From assembly GCF_036173105.1 (NCBI RefSeq), contig NZ_CP108053.1, positions 3,286,001 through 3,350,000 of the forward strand: a stretch of DNA of 64,000 nt. The letters run 5' to 3'. This DNA comes from Streptomyces sp. NBC_00287. GTDB taxonomy: Bacteria > Actinomycetota > Actinomycetes > Streptomycetales > Streptomycetaceae. Shown piece by piece: positions 34,197-42,689 of this stretch. Position 1 is the stretch's first letter. Every line of letters starts with the position of its first letter. Both the position numbers and the translations under genes were made by a program. The notes under the pieces are model-generated. The model ran no database searches and was not told the DNA's origin. It saw nothing but the letters and a program-made list of their open reading frames with translations.

Positions 34197-36224
34197 GTGC
34201 CCGTACCCCTGTCCCGTCTCCGGATCCCGGTCAAGGCTCTCGTGGCCGCGGTCCTGGTCGCAGCCTTCTGCGCCCAGGCCGTGGCCGCCCTGCGCCCGCA
34301 CGTCCCGCTGCTGATCGCCGCGACCGCCCTCTCGCTGGCCGTGGAGGGCGTCCTGTACCGCTGGCAGCGCGGCATGCTGTCGGTGTTCGCCAAGTCGCAC
34401 ATGGACATCACGGTCCGCCATGTGGTGCGGGACCTGCTGCTGGTGGTGGGCCTGCTGCGGCTCGGCGGTCAGGACCGGGAGTCGGCGTACGCCCCCCTCG
34501 TGGCCGGTCTGCTCGCCTTCTACGCCCTGCACTGCATGATCCAGGCCCTCTCGGTCCTGGTCCGCCGCACCCGCACACTGCCGGTGGTGACCCGGAACAT
34601 CGACGCCTCCGCGCTGCGCCTGTCCCCCGCCCCACCGGTCCTGCTGCGCCGCCCCGGCCCCCGGCTGCTGGCCTACGGCCTGCCCGCGACCGCCGGTCTG
34701 CTCGCCACGGCCACCACCGCCGACCACCGCCCCGCGGCCCTCGGCATCGCGCTCTCCCTCGGGCTCGCGGTGCTGGGCCTGTGCGACCTTCTCGTACGGC
34801 TGCTGCCGAGCCGCCGCCCGGCGAGCGAGCAGCAGGCCCTGGACTGGCTGGACGGCTGGCTCGCGGAGTACCGCCCCACCGTCGGCCTGTACTTCTCCGG
34901 CGGCACCTCCTCGGCGTACCAGGCGAACATGTGGCTGGAGCCGCTCGCCAAGCTGGATGCACGGCCGCTGATCGTGCTGCGCGAGCGGTTCATGGTGCAG
35001 AAGCTCGCGCCGACCGACGTCCCGGTCATCTGCCTGCCCAAGGTCTCCACGCTGATGCGTCTGGAGCAGTCCACGCTCCAGGTCCTCATCCACCCCTCGA
35101 ACTCCGGCAAGACCTCCCAGGTGCTGCGCATCCCCACCATCAAGCACACCTTCGTCAACCACGGGGAGAGCGACAAGCTGTCCTCCTGCAACCCGTACGC
35201 GAAGGCCTACGACGAGGTGTGGGTGGCCGGACCCGCGGCGCGCGAGCGGTACGCGCTGGCCGAGGTCGGCGTCGAGGACAAGGACGTCGTGGAGATCGGC
35301 CGCCCGCAGCTGGATGCCGTACGGCCGTACGCGGGGCCGCCGACGGGGACGTACGCGACCGTTCTGTACGCGCCGACCTGGGAGGGCTGGGACGGCAACC
35401 CGGGGAACACCTCGGTGATCGAGGCCGGCGAGAATCTCGTACGGGCGCTGCTCGCGGATCCCGGTGTGCGGCTGCTGTACAAGCCGCATCCGCTGACCGG
35501 CTCGGTGGATCCGCGGGCCGGGGCGGCCGATCTGCGGATCCGGGAGCTGGTGCGGGCGGCGAACCGGGAACGGTCGGGGGTGCGGCCCGCCGACAAGGGG
35601 GAACTGGCGCGGCTCACGGCGGAGTTGGACCGGCTCACCACGTCCGTGTTCCGGTCCGGAGCCGACCAGGTCGAGCGGATGCTGGCGCAGTCGGCGCCCG
35701 AGGCGGGGCGGGCCGACGCGGTGGCGCGGGCCACGGCCGCCTGGGACGAGGCCTACTGGGCGTCGCTGCCGGAGTGGGAGCACCAGATCGTCACGGAGGC
35801 CCGGCCCGCGCTGTTCTCTTGCTTCGACCGGGCCGACCTGCTGATCACCGATGTGTCCAGTGTGGTCAGCGACTTCCTGGCGAGCGGCAAGCCGTACGCC
35901 GTGGCCAATACCAGCGGGCTCGCGGAGGACGTGTTCCGCAAGGCCTTCCCGACCGTGCGGGCGGCGACCGTGCTGACGCCGGACGCGGCCGGGATCGAGG
36001 AGCTGCTGGAGTCGGTCCGGGATCCGGAGAAGGACGAACTGGTGGACGCCCGCGCCGAGTTGAAGCGGCAGCTGCTGGGCCCGGACGAGCCGAGCTCCCA
36101 GGAGCGGTTCAACGCGGCGGTACAGAAGCTGTGTTCGGCCGCCGAGGAGCGCCGGGCGCGGATGATCCCGGTGCAGCGTGACGAGACAGCAGCCGCCGTA
36201 TCTTCCGCAGCGCCCGGCGCATGA
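34197..36224 (+). CDS. CDP-glycerol/ribitol glycerophosphotransferase-type membrane protein (paralogue A)
   Basis: A 675-residue protein. Residues 1 to 210 hold several hydrophobic segments. The rest matches the teichoic-acid glycerophosphotransferase family (TagB/TagF-like): HTFVNHGESDKLSSCNP, VVEIGRPQLDA, YAPTWEGWDGNPGNTS, LLYKPHPLTG and DVSSVVSDFLASGKPY, with the two conserved His regions present. Such enzymes add or polymerise alditol-phosphate units from CDP-activated donors. The multi-span N-terminus is unlike Bacillus TagF and suggests permanent membrane insertion. The GTG at 34197 follows GGAG. A clear paralogue lies on the opposite strand at 37560 to 39608. The 3' end overlaps the convergent GT2 gene by 116 bases. 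Confidence 0.85.
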   Translation: MPVPLSRLRIPVKALVAAVLVAAFCAQAVAALRPHVPLLIAATALSLAVEGVLYRWQRGMLSVFAKSHMDITVRHVVRDLLLVVGLLRLGGQDRESAYAPLVAGLLAFYALHCMIQALSVLVRRTRTLPVVTRNIDASALRLSPAPPVLLRRPGPRLLAYGLPATAGLLATATTADHRPAALGIALSLGLAVLGLCDLLVRLLPSRRPASEQQALDWLDGWLAEYRPTVGLYFSGGTSSAYQANMWLEPLAKLDARPLIVLRERFMVQKLAPTDVPVICLPKVSTLMRLEQSTLQVLIHPSNSGKTSQVLRIPTIKHTFVNHGESDKLSSCNPYAKAYDEVWVAGPAARERYALAEVGVEDKDVVEIGRPQLDAVRPYAGPPTGTYATVLYAPTWEGWDGNPGNTSVIEAGENLVRALLADPGVRLLYKPHPLTGSVDPRAGAADLRIRELVRAANRERSGVRPADKGELARLTAELDRLTTSVFRSGADQVERMLAQSAPEAGRADAVARATAAWDEAYWASLPEWEHQIVTEARPALFSCFDRADLLITDVSSVVSDFLASGKPYAVANTSGLAEDVFRKAFPTVRAATVLTPDAAGIEELLESVRDPEKDELVDARAELKRQLLGPDEPSSQERFNAAVQKLCSAAEERRARMIPVQRDETAAAVSSAAPGA

Positions 36225-37365
36225 AGAAGTCGGTGCCGCCCTCGCGGTAGCCGGGGAAGGCGCGGGCCTCCCGGGGTTCGGCCAGGTAGACCGTGTCGGG
36301 GACACCGGCCTCGGCGTCGCGGAAGTACGGGTAGGCGAGGTACAGCCGGCGGCCCCTCTTCTCCAGGAGGGCCGCCGGCTGCTTCTTGGCCTTGGTGAAC
36401 TTCAGGACCTCCAGCAGGCGTTCGGGCTGCTGCCCGGCCACCAAGTGCATCCGCAGCCGCTCCTCGACCTTGAGGCGGTGGGCGACGCTCTCGTTCCAGT
36501 GCGCGGCCAGCAGCGGCGCGGCCAGTTCGAACTTGTGCCGCCGGATCTTCTCGCTGTCCTTGAGGAACTTCGGGCCGAACTGCGGCAGCAACGTGACGGT
36601 GAAGGGGCGAACCATGAGCACATCGCGCTTGGGGCCGGCCGGGACCAGGTCGGCGATGAGGTTCATCAGGGCGCGCGCGGAGTCGAAGCGCAGGGTGTAA
36701 CTCCCGCTCTTCGTCACATGCTTGCCGTCCTCGCGGCCCACCAGGTAGTAGCAGGTGTAGTCGGCGATCACGGAGACGCCGTCGGCCCGCAGATAGGCCT
36801 CCATCGTGAACAGCGCGTCCTCGCCGGTCCACAGGGACTCGTCGAAGCGCATGTCGTGCCGGGTGAGCATCTCGCGGCGGAACAGCTTCTGCGCGCTCAG
36901 CGTGAACTTGATGTTGGAGGAGTACACATCGGTGCGCTCCAGCGTCTTGCCCCACATCGACCGCGGTGGATTGCGGTTGATGCCCTCGACCCGGCCGAGG
37001 ACCACGTCCGTGCCGTTGCGGTCGGCCATGGCGACCATCCGCTCCAAGGCCTCGGGGCCGAGCCGGTCGTCGGCGTCGAGGAAGAAGACATAGCGTCCGG
37101 CGGCCTTGCCGAGGCCCACATTGCGCGGGCCGCTGGGCCCACCGGAGTTCTCCTGCCGGATCACCGTCACCGGCATGGGGGCGCGGGCCGCGAACTCCTC
37201 CAGGCACTCGCCCGTGCCGTCGTCCGAGCCGTCGTCCACCGCGATGACCTCGACGCGCGCCGGGTCGATGGTCTGCGCCTCGACGGAGGCCAGGCACTCG
37301 ACCAGGTACGGCATCGCTTCGTACGCCCCGATGATCACGGTGACATCAGGTTGCGTCACGGTCAC
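36109..37365 (-). CDS. Family 2 glycosyltransferase
   Basis: A 418-residue GT-A enzyme. The N-terminus VTVIIGAYEAMPYLVECLASV, the donor motif VDDGSDDGT, the DxD-type metal motif FFLDADDRLG and the acceptor-side GEDALF are classical for GT2. The C-terminal 200 residues are helical and basic, ending in a Pro/Ala-rich tail. It likely transfers a sugar to the wall polymer or its linkage unit. The GTG at 37365 has AGGGGG at good spacing. The C-terminal 38 codons overlap the convergent glycerophosphotransferase gene. Two copies of CCTAGTA(A/G)ACGG lie just upstream. Confidence 0.88.
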   Translation of the reverse strand: MTVTQPDVTVIIGAYEAMPYLVECLASVEAQTIDPARVEVIAVDDGSDDGTGECLEEFAARAPMPVTVIRQENSGGPSGPRNVGLGKAAGRYVFFLDADDRLGPEALERMVAMADRNGTDVVLGRVEGINRNPPRSMWGKTLERTDVYSSNIKFTLSAQKLFRREMLTRHDMRFDESLWTGEDALFTMEAYLRADGVSVIADYTCYYLVGREDGKHVTKSGSYTLRFDSARALMNLIADLVPAGPKRDVLMVRPFTVTLLPQFGPKFLKDSEKIRRHKFELAAPLLAAHWNESVAHRLKVEERLRMHLVAGQQPERLLEVLKFTKAKKQPAALLEKRGRRLYLAYPYFRDAEAGVPDTVYLAEPREARAFPGYREGGTDFFMRRALRKIRRLLSRHAAPGSSAPGAPRRPNTASVPPR

Positions 37366-37373
37366 GTTTTCCC

Positions 37374-37427
37374 CCTAGTAAACGGAAGTTTTCCTCCCGT
37401 ATCTCCTTTTCGCTACCTAGTAGACGG
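37374..37427. repeat. Direct repeat CCTAGTARACGG upstream of GT2 gene
   Basis: CCTAGTAAACGG (37374 to 37385) and CCTAGTAGACGG (37416 to 37427) differ at one base and are 42 bases apart, four helical turns. They lie in an A/T-richer promoter region directly upstream of the GT2 gene and could be regulator sites. Confidence 0.4.
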
Positions 37428-37496
37428 TTCGCTTCGGCAAGCGGTTGCGTCCCGACGATCTTTTAGTGACCCACATCACAGTACGTAGGAGGCATG

Positions 37497-37542
37497 AAAA
37501 AGGTTCGGCCCCCGGGGAGTTGAGCTTCCCGGGGGCCGAACC
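37497..37542 (-). terminator. Strong intrinsic terminator after glycerophosphotransferase paralogue B
   Basis: A 15-base perfect stem (GGTTCGGCCCCCGGG at 37502 to 37516 with 37528 to 37542, 11-base loop), followed on the minus strand by TTTTT. It lies 18 bases after the stop at 37560. Confidence 0.9.
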
Positions 37543-37559
37543 GAAGTGGGTGGCGGCGA

Positions 37560-39608
37560 TCAGCCCGCCAGTTCCGCCTCTTCCGTCGCCGCGATCCGCG
37601 CCTCCTGGCCGAGGTTGCGGGTCTCGGCCTTCAACGAGAGGTTCGTGACGGCGGTGTTGAACTGCTCGATGGACGCGGGCTCGTCCGGGCCGAGCAGGTA
37701 CCGCTTCAGCTCGCCGCGGTCCTCGGCCAGCGGGTCGGCGGCCGGGTCGCGGACCGCGTCCAGCAGCCCGCCCAGCTCGGCCGCGCTGTTGGTCAGGACG
37801 ACGGCGGCACGCACCGCGGTGTTCTGCCGCTTGAACTCCTCCTCGCCCAGCTCCCCGGAGTCCGTCACCGCGTACGGCTTGCCGCTCGCGATGAAGTCGG
37901 AGACGACGCTGGAGATGTCGGAGACCATCGCGTCGGAGACGTTGAAGCAGTCGTACAGGCGCGGCTCGGCGCCGGTGATGACGCGGTGCTCATGGCTGCC
38001 GAAGGAGCGCCAGTACGCGTCGTTCCACTCGGCGCGCAGCCGGGCGATCTCCTCGTGCTTCGCCACGTCCACCAGGCCGTCGCGGGTGGCCTCGGCCTCG
38101 TCGCCGCGCTCCTTGCCGTTGCCGGACAGCTCGGCGAGCCGGGCCTCGATCCGGGCGAGCTCGGCCTTGGCGGCCGTCTGGGCGGCGGTGTCGGCCGAGA
38201 AGCGGGCGTCGGCGGTGCGCTCGGCGCCGGCCTTCTCCACCAGGGCGGTGATCCGCTGGTGGGCGGCCTTGGCCTCGCCGCTGACGGTGCCCGTGAACGG
38301 GTGCGGCTTGTACAGGACGCGGACCGGCGGATCGGCCGTGACCAGGCTCTTCACGATGTTCTCGCCGGCCAGCACGATCGAGGTGTTGCCGGGGTTGCCG
38401 TCCCAGCCCTCCCAGGTGGGCGCGTACAGCACGGTGGGCATCCGGCCCTCGGGCACGCCCTGCCAGGTCTGGATGGGCGCCAGCTGCGGGCGGCCGACCT
38501 CGACGATGTCGTCGTCGCGGACGCCGACATCGGCTATGGCGTACCGGTCGCGGCCCGCGCGGCCCGCGGTCCACACCTCGTCGTACACCTTGCTGAACGG
38601 GTTGACGCTGGCCAGCTTGTCGCTGTCGCCGTGGCCGATGAAGACGTGCTTCATGGTGGGCACACGCAGCAGGTGGATGTTCTTGCCGACGTTCGCCGCG
38701 TACAGCGCGACGCGCACGGTGGTCAGGTCCAGGTTCATCAGGTGCACCCCTCCGGGCACGCAGATGACGGGGACCGTGGTCGGCGCCAGGTTCGCCAGGA
38801 TGACCCGCTCACGCAGGATGATCAGCGGCCGGGAGTCGAGCTGCTCCATCGTCTCCAGCCACATGTTGACCTGGTACGTGGAGTCCTTGGAGCCGGAGAA
38901 GTACAGCACCGTCTCGGGCCGGTACTCGGCCAGCCAGTCGTCCATGGCGGCGAGCACCGCGTCGGCGTTCGGCGGGACCTTGCTGCCGCGGACGTACGGC
39001 ATGAGCGCGAGGACGTAGAGGCAGCCGAGGAACAGGGTGACGGCGATGCCGATGAAGCCGGCGAGGGCCTCGTCGAGGAACGCGGAGACCAGCACGCCGA
39101 TGATCGCGGCCAGGTCCAGGTGGAGCATCTTCTCGGCGGAGCGGTTCAGCAGGCCGCGCGGCGGGGCGTCCGGGATGCGGATGCGCGAGGCCAGGTCGAT
39201 ATTGCGGGTGGCGACCGGCATCCGGCGGCGGTTGCGGATCAGCGTGACCAGGGCGCCGTGCGGGGCCTGGAGGCCGTAGAAGGCGATGAAGCCCGCGACC
39301 GCGGCGTAGAAGACCAGGTTGTCCGAGAGATCGAGCCGGGCCAGCAGCAGGACCAGCAGCAGCTGTCGGATCAGGAAGCGGATCGACAGTCCGGCGCGCA
39401 CCTTGCTCAGGCGGTTGACCAGGTAGCTGCCCTTGCGGTGCAGATAGTGGTCCGCCAGGTACGTCACGGCGGCACCGGCCGCGAAGGCGGGAACGCTCGG
39501 GACGAGCGCGGCCACCATGAGGCAGGGGAAGCCCAGCATCATGAGGACCGCCGCGGCCAGCTCGGCCGGGCTGCCCACCCGGGCGACGCGTATTGCGGAG
39601 GAGATCAC
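37560..39608 (-). CDS. CDP-glycerol/ribitol glycerophosphotransferase-type membrane protein (paralogue B)
   Basis: A 682-residue protein with the same layout as the gene at 34197. The N-terminal 210 residues carry hydrophobic helices (LAAAVLMMLGFPCLMVAALV, FLIRQLLLVLLLARL). The transferase domain has FIGHGDSDKLASVNP, VVEVGRPQLAP-like EVGRPQLAPI, YAPTWEGWDGNPGNTS, LYKPHPFTGTV and DISSVVSDFIASGKPY. An Ala/Glu coiled coil interrupts the second half, as in paralogue A. It shares the pre-domain motif TRNID. Probable role: polymerising or priming alditol-phosphate chains of wall teichoic acid. The GTG at 39608 has AGG upstream. It is 120 bases downstream of the CDP-ribitol-synthase-like gene, on the same strand. 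Confidence 0.85.
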   Translation of the reverse strand: MISSAIRVARVGSPAELAAAVLMMLGFPCLMVAALVPSVPAFAAGAAVTYLADHYLHRKGSYLVNRLSKVRAGLSIRFLIRQLLLVLLLARLDLSDNLVFYAAVAGFIAFYGLQAPHGALVTLIRNRRRMPVATRNIDLASRIRIPDAPPRGLLNRSAEKMLHLDLAAIIGVLVSAFLDEALAGFIGIAVTLFLGCLYVLALMPYVRGSKVPPNADAVLAAMDDWLAEYRPETVLYFSGSKDSTYQVNMWLETMEQLDSRPLIILRERVILANLAPTTVPVICVPGGVHLMNLDLTTVRVALYAANVGKNIHLLRVPTMKHVFIGHGDSDKLASVNPFSKVYDEVWTAGRAGRDRYAIADVGVRDDDIVEVGRPQLAPIQTWQGVPEGRMPTVLYAPTWEGWDGNPGNTSIVLAGENIVKSLVTADPPVRVLYKPHPFTGTVSGEAKAAHQRITALVEKAGAERTADARFSADTAAQTAAKAELARIEARLAELSGNGKERGDEAEATRDGLVDVAKHEEIARLRAEWNDAYWRSFGSHEHRVITGAEPRLYDCFNVSDAMVSDISSVVSDFIASGKPYAVTDSGELGEEEFKRQNTAVRAAVVLTNSAAELGGLLDAVRDPAADPLAEDRGELKRYLLGPDEPASIEQFNTAVTNLSLKAETRNLGQEARIAATEEAELAG

Positions 39609-39657
39609 GGATAAACCTGCTCTGGGAGGGGTTGCCGGTCTGGAGGGCCGAAGGACT

Positions 39658-39702
39658 CAGGCCCCTGTGAATTCTTCGTGAATGAAGAAACGCAGAGGCC
39701 TG
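39658..39702 (-). terminator. Hairpin between CDP-ribitol-synthase-like gene and paralogue B
   Basis: CAGGCC (39658 to 39663) pairs with GGCCTG (39697 to 39702) and TTCTTC (39672 to 39677) with GAAGAA (39684 to 39689), separated by bulges. There is no T-run, so it may be a weak terminator or a processing site between the two genes. Confidence 0.45.
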
Positions 39703-39728
39703 AATTCCGTAAGGCTATTAACAGTTGA

Positions 39729-41228
39729 TTATGCCACGCCGTCCTGACGGTCCAACACGCTGGCCAGCGCCGCCTCGAAGCCGGACGCCTGGCCCGCCGC
39801 CGCCGTCGGGTCCTGCTGGCGGACGTCGATGACATGGCCGGTCAGCTCGGAAAGCAGCACGTCGAGCGAGGTGCGGGCGACCGCCTCGGAGGAGAGCAGG
39901 CTGCCCGTCGGCTCCTGGCCGAAGGCCTTGGTGCGCATCGGCGTGGCGGTGCGCTCGGGGTTGATGCAGTTCACCCGGATGCCGTCACCGGCCCACTCGT
40001 CGGACAGGGCCTGGGTGAGGTTGACCATGGCGGCCTTGGTGGAGGAGTACAGGCTGTACTCGGCGCGGCCGCGGGTGTAGCTGCTGGAGGTGTACAGCAG
40101 CAGCTGGCCGCCGGTCTCCGCGAGGTACTTGTACGAGGAGCGGGCGATCTGCACCGGCGCCAGGTAGTTGACCTTCAGCGCCTCCTCGATGGTGGCGTTG
40201 TCGGTCTCGGCGAGCTTGCCGATGCGCAGGACGCCGGCGGTGTTCACGACGTAGTCGATGCGCCCGGTCTCGGCGTACGCCTTGGACAGCGCGTCGTCGA
40301 CCTCCTCCGGGTTCTCCACATGGGTGCCGGTGGTGGAGCGGCCCAGCGCGTAGACCTTGGCGCCGTAGGCCTCGGCGAGCTCGGCGATGTCCTTGCCGAT
40401 GCCGTAGGAGCCGCCGAAGACGACGACGGTCTTGCCGGTCAGCAGCTCGCGGTAGGCCTCCTCGGAGACCTGCTCGGGCGCTGCGGTGGAGGCCAGCTGG
40501 AAGAGCTTGTCGGCGATGAAGACGTCGACGGGCTGGGTGACCTTCATGTTGTACTCGTCGCCCGCGACGACGTGGATCGGCACGTCCGGCAGATAGCGCA
40601 GTACGACGGTGCAGTCGTCGGTGGCCTGGAAGTTCGGGTCACCGGCCGCGACCTCGTAGGCCCGCTTGATCGTGGACAGCTTGAAGGCCTGCGGCGTCTG
40701 GCCGCGGCGCAGCCGGGAGCGGTCCGGGATCTCGGTGATGAACTCGCCGTCCTCGCCGTGGGTGCGGGTGACGATGATGGTGTCCGCGGACGGGATGGCG
40801 ACGTCGACGGCCTGGTAGCGCTCCAGGGCGATGACGCAGTCGTCGATCACACGCTGTGACAGCAGCGGGCGCACGGCATCGTGGAAGAGGACGTTGCGGT
40901 CCTCACCCTCGGCCAGGCCCTCACCGAGGGCGGCGATGGCGCGCTCGGTGGTCTCATTGCGGGTGGAGCCACCCTCGATGATCTTGGTGACCTTCTTGAA
41001 CCCGGCCTTGGCCACGATCTTCTCGATGTCGGGGACGTAGCCCGGCGCCATCAGCACGATGATGTCGTCGATCGAGTCGGCCTTCTCGAAGGTGGTCAGG
41101 GTGTGCTCGATGACTGCCTTGCCGGCGATCTTCAGCAGCTGCTTGGGGATCGAGAGACCCACGCGCTGGCCGGTACCACCAGCCAGGATCACTGCGGTGG
41201 TACGGGGCTTGGCTATGTGCTGGGACAC
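39729..41228 (-). CDS. Bifunctional cytidylyltransferase / SDR reductase (Bcs1-like CDP-ribitol synthase)
   Basis: A 499-residue fusion. Residues 8 to 245 are an IspD/TarI-type cytidylyltransferase: LAGGTGQRVGLSIPKQLLKIAGK, LFHDAVRPLL, RGQTPQAFKLS. Residues 262 to 480 are a short-chain dehydrogenase: NAD(P) motif GGSYGIG (272 to 278), YVVNTAG, catalytic Ser in TSSSYTRG and Tyr-x3-Lys in YSSTK. The same order occurs in Haemophilus Bcs1/Acs1, which reduces ribulose 5-phosphate and makes CDP-ribitol. This suggests a ribitol-phosphate polymer. The GTG at 41228 gives VSQHIAKPRTTAVILAGG. A 12-base inverted repeat lies 59 bases upstream of the start. Confidence 0.85.
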   Translation of the reverse strand: MSQHIAKPRTTAVILAGGTGQRVGLSIPKQLLKIAGKAVIEHTLTTFEKADSIDDIIVLMAPGYVPDIEKIVAKAGFKKVTKIIEGGSTRNETTERAIAALGEGLAEGEDRNVLFHDAVRPLLSQRVIDDCVIALERYQAVDVAIPSADTIIVTRTHGEDGEFITEIPDRSRLRRGQTPQAFKLSTIKRAYEVAAGDPNFQATDDCTVVLRYLPDVPIHVVAGDEYNMKVTQPVDVFIADKLFQLASTAAPEQVSEEAYRELLTGKTVVVFGGSYGIGKDIAELAEAYGAKVYALGRSTTGTHVENPEEVDDALSKAYAETGRIDYVVNTAGVLRIGKLAETDNATIEEALKVNYLAPVQIARSSYKYLAETGGQLLLYTSSSYTRGRAEYSLYSSTKAAMVNLTQALSDEWAGDGIRVNCINPERTATPMRTKAFGQEPTGSLLSSEAVARTSLDVLLSELTGHVIDVRQQDPTAAAGQASGFEAALASVLDRQDGVA

Positions 41229-41286
41229 AGGTGACCTACCTTGTGGCGACTGGGAACTTGGAAATGGTCCCACTTCCGGTTACCGC

Positions 41287-41346
41287 AGTGCAAGGTGAGC
41301 GTCCTCCGCCGCATATGTGCGCGCAACCTGTCATTCACCTTGCACT
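41287..41346. repeat. 12-base perfect inverted repeat upstream of the CDP-ribitol-synthase-like gene
   Basis: AGTGCAAGGTGA (41287 to 41298) and TCACCTTGCACT (41335 to 41346) are exact reverse complements with 36 bases between. They lie in the 191-base gap between the sulfotransferase-like stop and the Bcs1-like start. Either a paired operator (centres 48 bases apart) or an RNA hairpin in the leader is possible. Confidence 0.5.
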
Positions 41347-41419
41347 CCTGGTGACGGTCGGAATGCTTCCGTGGTTCCCGGGGGGAATTGCTTCGCGTAG
41401 CTGTGAGTAACCGCACAGC

Positions 41420-42610
41420 TCAACGGCGGCGCAGCCGCTTCAGACAGCGATGCCCGAGGACCTTCACGAGTTCCTTGGAAGACGTCTGATGAACCGTACG
41501 CGCCTGCACGGGCGCGGTGTTCCGCACCGGCGCCGCCGCGGCCGCAGCGAGCGCCCCGTACAGCGCGTGCGCGGCCACCTCGGGAGCGATGCGCGGCTCG
41601 GCCTCGGTACGCGTCACGGGCTTCGGTACGGCGGACAGAACGCCGGGATCGCCCAGCACCCGCACGCCCATCGCGCCGATCCGCTGCGCCATCTCGGCAC
41701 CGATCTCGGCGGCGGCCTCGGCGGCCCACTGCGGGGTGCAGATCTTCACGTCGTCCGGACCCGGCGCGCACGCGTTCTTCATATGCATGACGGCGCCATA
41801 TCGGATGAGCTGTGAATAAAGCTCCTCCGGCAGCTCATTCCCACGGAATTCCACATTAAGATTCCGCAGCATTTCGGTCTCGGCCAGGGTGAGTGACCGG
41901 TTCGCGGTGTCCGGAACCTCCTGAAGGAGATTCTCCGGCAGCCCGAGCAGCGCCTCGAAGGTGCGCATCAGACCACCGCGGTCCCGGTCGTCGACGACCA
42001 CAACGGTGACCCGGTCCGCCCCGACCACCCGCACCCACCGCTCGACCAGCCGGTCATGCCGGTGCCGGCGCCAGAAACTGGGGTTGGGCTTCTCGTACGG
42101 CGGCTTCTTGAGCATGTGCCTGAGCCAGTCCTCGTAGCCCATGCGCAGACCGTTCTGCACGTACTGCTGCCACTGCGAGGGCATGATCCTGACCAGCGGG
42201 CGCAGGGTGACCAGGACATGCACCCGGTCGCCGCCCAACTCCTGGACGATCCGCTCGATGGTCTCGTCGTCGGGGGCGTCGGCGAAGAACTCGCTGCTGA
42301 TCACGGAGGTACGCCGGCCGGTGGCGGCGACCTGCTCCACCAGCGTCTCCCAGTGCCGCTCGGTGGGCTTGCTGTTGCCCAGCATCCCGGGGCGGGCACA
42401 GACCGCGAGCGCGGCCGACATGGGGTGTCTGCTGGTCGCGGGGAAGTCGACGCCGTGCGCGGCCATCGCATCCTTGGCCGCGAACAAGGCGCCCTGGATC
42501 GAGGTGGTCCCGGTCTTGTGCGGGCCGATGTGCAGCAGCCTCGTCCCGGCCGCCAGCGGGGGAAGCTCGCTGTTGGCCGGGACTTCATCTCTCGTACAGT
42601 CCGTCTCCAT
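41420..42610 (-). CDS. Sulfotransferase-like P-loop protein
   Basis: A 396-residue protein with a PAPS-binding type P-loop near the N-terminus, LLHIGPHKTGTTS (residues 26 to 37 region). A second block (VISSEFFADAP) and the VLVTLRPLVRIMPSQWQQYVQ region resemble the 3'-phosphate-binding Arg/Ser of sulfotransferases. The C-terminus is Ala-rich and basic. It may sulfate a sugar or alditol of the neighbouring wall polymer; that is inference from position. The ATG at 42610 lacks an SD and a TTG two codons earlier is possible. It is on the same strand as, and upstream of, the Bcs1-like gene. Confidence 0.68.
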   Translation of the reverse strand: METDCTRDEVPANSELPPLAAGTRLLHIGPHKTGTTSIQGALFAAKDAMAAHGVDFPATSRHPMSAALAVCARPGMLGNSKPTERHWETLVEQVAATGRRTSVISSEFFADAPDDETIERIVQELGGDRVHVLVTLRPLVRIMPSQWQQYVQNGLRMGYEDWLRHMLKKPPYEKPNPSFWRRHRHDRLVERWVRVVGADRVTVVVVDDRDRGGLMRTFEALLGLPENLLQEVPDTANRSLTLAETEMLRNLNVEFRGNELPEELYSQLIRYGAVMHMKNACAPGPDDVKICTPQWAAEAAAEIGAEMAQRIGAMGVRVLGDPGVLSAVPKPVTRTEAEPRIAPEVAAHALYGALAAAAAAPVRNTAPVQARTVHQTSSKELVKVLGHRCLKRLRRR

Positions 42611-42689
42611 GGTCAAGGGACGGTAAGACGTGTTCCTGAGGGTTGGCTAAGAGCTGTATAGGACAGTGATGAGCGCCACACTCACCGGC

